Below, piece by piece: positions 6,642 through 7,519 of a stretch of DNA of 7,519 nt (positions are counted from its first letter, which is position 1; each line of letters begins with the position of its first letter). The notes beneath the pieces were generated by a model. It was not told the DNA's origin. It did no database searches and worked only from the letters and a program-made list of their open reading frames with translations. This DNA is from Frankiales bacterium (lineage in GTDB: Bacteria; Actinomycetota; Actinomycetes; Mycobacteriales; Jatrophihabitantaceae). Position numbers and translations under genes: made by a program. The DNA is taken from contig JAOPUY010000525.1 in the NCBI GenBank assembly GCA_025963265.1, positions 1 to 7,519 on the forward strand. The letters run 5' to 3'.

Positions 6642-7519
6642 GCCGGTGGGCCCCAGTTGCCGCCGCGTTCGGCGGCGCCATTCTGCGCGGTGAAGCCGGG
6701 CGGCGGTCCGCTGTGCGCGCCGGCCACCGTGCTGGCCTGGGGGGCCGGGGCGCCGGCGGCGGGGATGTACCCGCCGCTCGCCCGTTGGCGCGGTGCGACC
6801 TGGGGCAGCGGAACCGTCTGCAGCACCCGGGTCACCGCGTGCGTGGCCGGGACGCCGTCGGCGATCGCGTCGTAGGACAGCACCATCCGGTGCGGCAGCA
6901 CGTCGATGGCGACGTCGAGCACGTCCTGCGGCAGCACGTAGTCGCGGCCGCGCAGCAGGGCCAGGGCGCGCCCGGCGGCGATCAGGCCGAGGCTGGCCCG
7001 GGGGCTCGCGCCGTAGGACACCCAGCTGGCGACGTCGGGCATCCCGAACTCGGCCGGTTGCCGCGTCGCGACGACCAGCCGCACCACGTAGTCGACCACC
7101 GCGTGGTGCACGAAGACCCGGGCGGCGCGGCCTTGCAGCGCCAGCAGCTCCTCGGTGGAGATCACCGCGTGCGCGACCGGCGGCTCGACGCCCATCCGGT
7201 AGATGATCTCGCGCTCCTCGGCGGCCGTTGGGTAGTCCACGTTGATCTTCATCAGGAACCGGTCGCGCTGGGCCTCGGGCAGCGGGTAGACGCCCTCCTG
7301 CTCGATCGGATTCTGGGTGGCCATCACCAGGAACGGGTCGGGCACCTCGTGGGTCTGCCCGCCGATCGAGACCTGCCGTTCCGCCATGACCTCGAGCAGG
7401 GCCGACTGCACCTTCGCCGGCGCGCGGTTGATCTCGTCGGCGAGCACGAAGTTGGCCATGATCGGCCCGAGTTCGGTGTCGAAGGCCTCGGCCCCCGGGC
7501 GGTAGATCCTCGTGCCGAC
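6638..7519 (-). CDS. moxR: MoxR family AAA+ ATPase (N-terminus beyond window edge)
   Basis: The frame stays open to the right edge, giving 293 C-terminal residues that begin VGTRIYRPGAEAF. The ATG at 7459 is internal, because it falls within the Walker B region (GPIMANFVLADEINRAP). Also present are sensor 1 (LVMATQNPIEQEGVYPLPEAQ), the arginine-containing RDRFLMK segment, and the sensor 2/lid region (SYGASPRASLGL). The Walker A loop is missing only because of the window limit. MoxR ATPases act as chaperone-like remodelers with VWA-domain partners, here presumably the DUF58 and VWA proteins encoded next. The last 50 or so residues form a Gly/Pro/Ala-rich tail that looks disordered. The stop overlaps the DUF58 start (GTGA). 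By position it corresponds to moxR1 (Rv1479) of M. tuberculosis. The promoter is outside the window. Confidence 0.95.
   Translation of the reverse strand, partial: VGTRIYRPGAEAFDTELGPIMANFVLADEINRAPAKVQSALLEVMAERQVSIGGQTHEVPDPFLVMATQNPIEQEGVYPLPEAQRDRFLMKINVDYPTAAEEREIIYRMGVEPPVAHAVISTEELLALQGRAARVFVHHAVVDYVVRLVVATRQPAEFGMPDVASWVSYGASPRASLGLIAAGRALALLRGRDYVLPQDVLDVAIDVLPHRMVLSYDAIADGVPATHAVTRVLQTVPLPQVAPRQRASGGYIPAAGAPAPQASTVAGAHSGPPPGFTAQNGAAERGGNWGPPA

Noticed and set aside
5667..6875. 402-codon open frame on the plus strand
   Set aside because: It lies antisense to the DUF58 gene and the moxR end, with low-complexity composition and no motif. The opposite-strand frames carry clear domains.
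7457..7459. ATG as the start of moxR
   Set aside because: It lies within the Walker B segment of the AAA+ domain. The frame continues to the window edge with family-like sequence, so the gene is truncated by the window.

Overview
The window is very GC-rich, densely coded DNA with frequent GTG starts, as in a high-GC actinobacterium (Actinomycetota). The gene order moxR - DUF58 - VWA protein - fabG - fabI - hemH on one strand, with a hypothetical gene facing hemH, matches from memory the Mycobacterium tuberculosis moxR1-Rv1480-Rv1481-fabG1(mabA)-inhA-hemZ-Rv1486c locus. The FabI lacks the extended substrate loop of InhA, and no Rv1482c-like gene sits before fabG. I therefore favour a non-mycobacterial actinobacterium, and the genus cannot be fixed from this sequence.

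Layout, left to right. Positions 2-403 (+) hold the C-terminal part of a CPBP-type membrane protease-like protein; its start lies outside the window. Its stop codon overlaps that of 400-1245 (-), a DUF3097 protein. A 67-bp divergent region carries -10-like hexamers for both flanking genes and separates DUF3097 from 1313-2065 (+), an unnamed actinobacterial-type protein. That gene converges on hemH/cpfC (2077-3135, -) with 11 bp between stops. Then come fabI (3167-3943, -), fabG (3991-4695, -), a membrane-anchored VWA protein (4726-5682, -), a DUF58 protein (5682-6641, -) and the C-terminal three quarters of a MoxR AAA+ ATPase (6638 to the right edge, -). No non-coding gap exceeds about 70 bp.

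The minus-strand genes form one probable transcription unit with three modules. MoxR, DUF58 and VWA are translationally coupled and resemble the MoxR/VWA metal-insertion or chaperone systems. FabG and FabI carry out the two reductive steps of FAS-II fatty-acid elongation. HemH/CpfC inserts iron in the coproporphyrin-dependent haem pathway.

I found no mobile element, CRISPR array, RNA gene or clearly new system; this is a housekeeping locus. The points most worth a second look are four TAnnnT hexamers placed 6-8 nt before GTG starts (possible leaderless transcripts), the short FabI substrate loop, the cysteine-rich HemH tail, a Toprim-like motif in the DUF3097 protein, and the conserved but uncharacterised gene facing hemH.
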